NCBI GenBank assembly: GCA_021778935.1
Contig: JAJYBQ010000081.1
Span: forward strand, 1-9,191
Origin: Pseudomonadota bacterium
GTDB taxonomy: Bacteria; Pseudomonadota; Gammaproteobacteria; Burkholderiales; Burkholderiaceae
Direction: 5' to 3'
Length of the DNA stretch: 9,191 nt
The notes beneath the pieces were generated by a model. The model made no database searches. It saw only the letters and a program-made list of their open reading frames with translations, and was not told the DNA's origin. Below are positions 8,889 to 9,191 of the stretch, one piece after another; position 1 is the stretch's first letter; every line of letters starts with the position of its first letter. The position numbers and the translations under genes were made by a program.

Positions 8889-9191
8889 ATGCAATCTGCC
8901 GACACCGTCCTCGAAGCCCGTTGGGTGGTCCCCGTGGTCCCGCGCGGTACGGTTCTGGAGCACCATGCGATCGCGATCGCCGACGACCGCATCGCCGCGG
9001 TCTGCCCGATCGCCGAGGCGCGCCACCGCTTTCCCGATGCCCCGCGCGTGGCGCTCGGCCGGTACCACGCAGTACTGCCGGGCCTGGTCAACGCCCATGC
9101 CCATGCCGCCATGTCCCTGCTGCGCGGCGCGGGGGACGACCTGCCGCTGCAACGCTGGCTGCAGGAGCGCATCTGGCCGCTGGAACGCAAC
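8889..9191 (+). CDS. mtaD: MtaD / TRZ-ATZ family amidohydrolase, N-terminal part (runs off right edge)
   Basis: 101 codons are present, beginning [20 protein letters not shown] and reading through to the window end. The N-terminal beta-sandwich part is followed by [18 protein letters not shown] (63-80), with the metal-binding His-x-His at His70/His72, then [17 protein letters not shown] (83-99). This is the pattern of metal-dependent deaminases of the S-adenosylhomocysteine/5'-methylthioadenosine deaminase group, which remove the 6-amino group of these adenosine derivatives. Substrate cannot be settled from this fragment: guanine deaminase, chlorohydrolase-like and other nucleoside deaminases share the motif. 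The family full length is about 440 residues. It is divergent from gyrA; in related betaproteobacteria a gene of this type lies near gyrA together with ubiG. The ATG at 8889 is the natural family start and no better upstream start is seen. Confidence 0.85.
   Translation, partial: MQSADTVLEARWVVPVVPRGTVLEHHAIAIADDRIAAVCPIAEARHRFPDAPRVALGRYHAVLPGLVNAHAHAAMSLLRGAGDDLPLQRWLQERIWPLERN

Overview
The window is a compact, GC-rich (roughly two thirds G+C by eye) piece of a bacterial chromosome. Gene content and order point to a betaproteobacterium, probably Burkholderiales or a near relative. The core is the conserved aromatic amino acid block gyrA - pheA - hisC - tyrA - aroA - cmk - rpsA, all read on the minus strand. 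A divergent amidohydrolase gene of the MtaD/TRZ-ATZ type starts at the right edge on the plus strand. I see no mobile element, tRNA, rRNA or CRISPR array.

Layout, right to left in the direction of transcription. A 257-bp divergent intergenic region (8632-8888) holds candidate extended -10 promoters for gyrA (minus) and the amidohydrolase (plus), with a series of adjoining inverted repeats between them. gyrA (8631-6046) is followed after 4 bp by pheA (chorismate mutase/prephenate dehydratase), then hisC (aromatic/histidinol-phosphate aminotransferase) and tyrA (prephenate dehydrogenase), joined by 4-bp ATGA overlaps. An 11-bp overlap leads into a single 729-codon ORF fusing aroA (EPSP synthase) to cmk (CMP kinase). 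After a 94-bp gap with a terminator-like hairpin comes the 5' part of rpsA (ribosomal protein S1), which runs off the left edge.

Functionally, AroA makes EPSP, two steps before chorismate is complete. PheA and TyrA take chorismate-derived prephenate to phenylpyruvate and 4-hydroxyphenylpyruvate, and HisC can transaminate these to Phe and Tyr. CMK supplies CDP from CMP. GyrA and S1 are housekeeping proteins at the two ends of the cluster. serC, which often sits between gyrA and pheA in related genomes, is absent here.

The most unusual structure is the aroA-cmk junction. The linker of about 60 residues is largely encoded by two tandem 60-bp units, each a whole number of codons, that resemble dispersed intergenic palindromic repeats. 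One unit carries a perfect 12+2+12 palindrome. Its purine-rich arm lies just upstream of in-frame GTG codons that could start a free CMK. The rest of the window is ordinary core-genome biology, and I did not find a clearly new multi-gene system.
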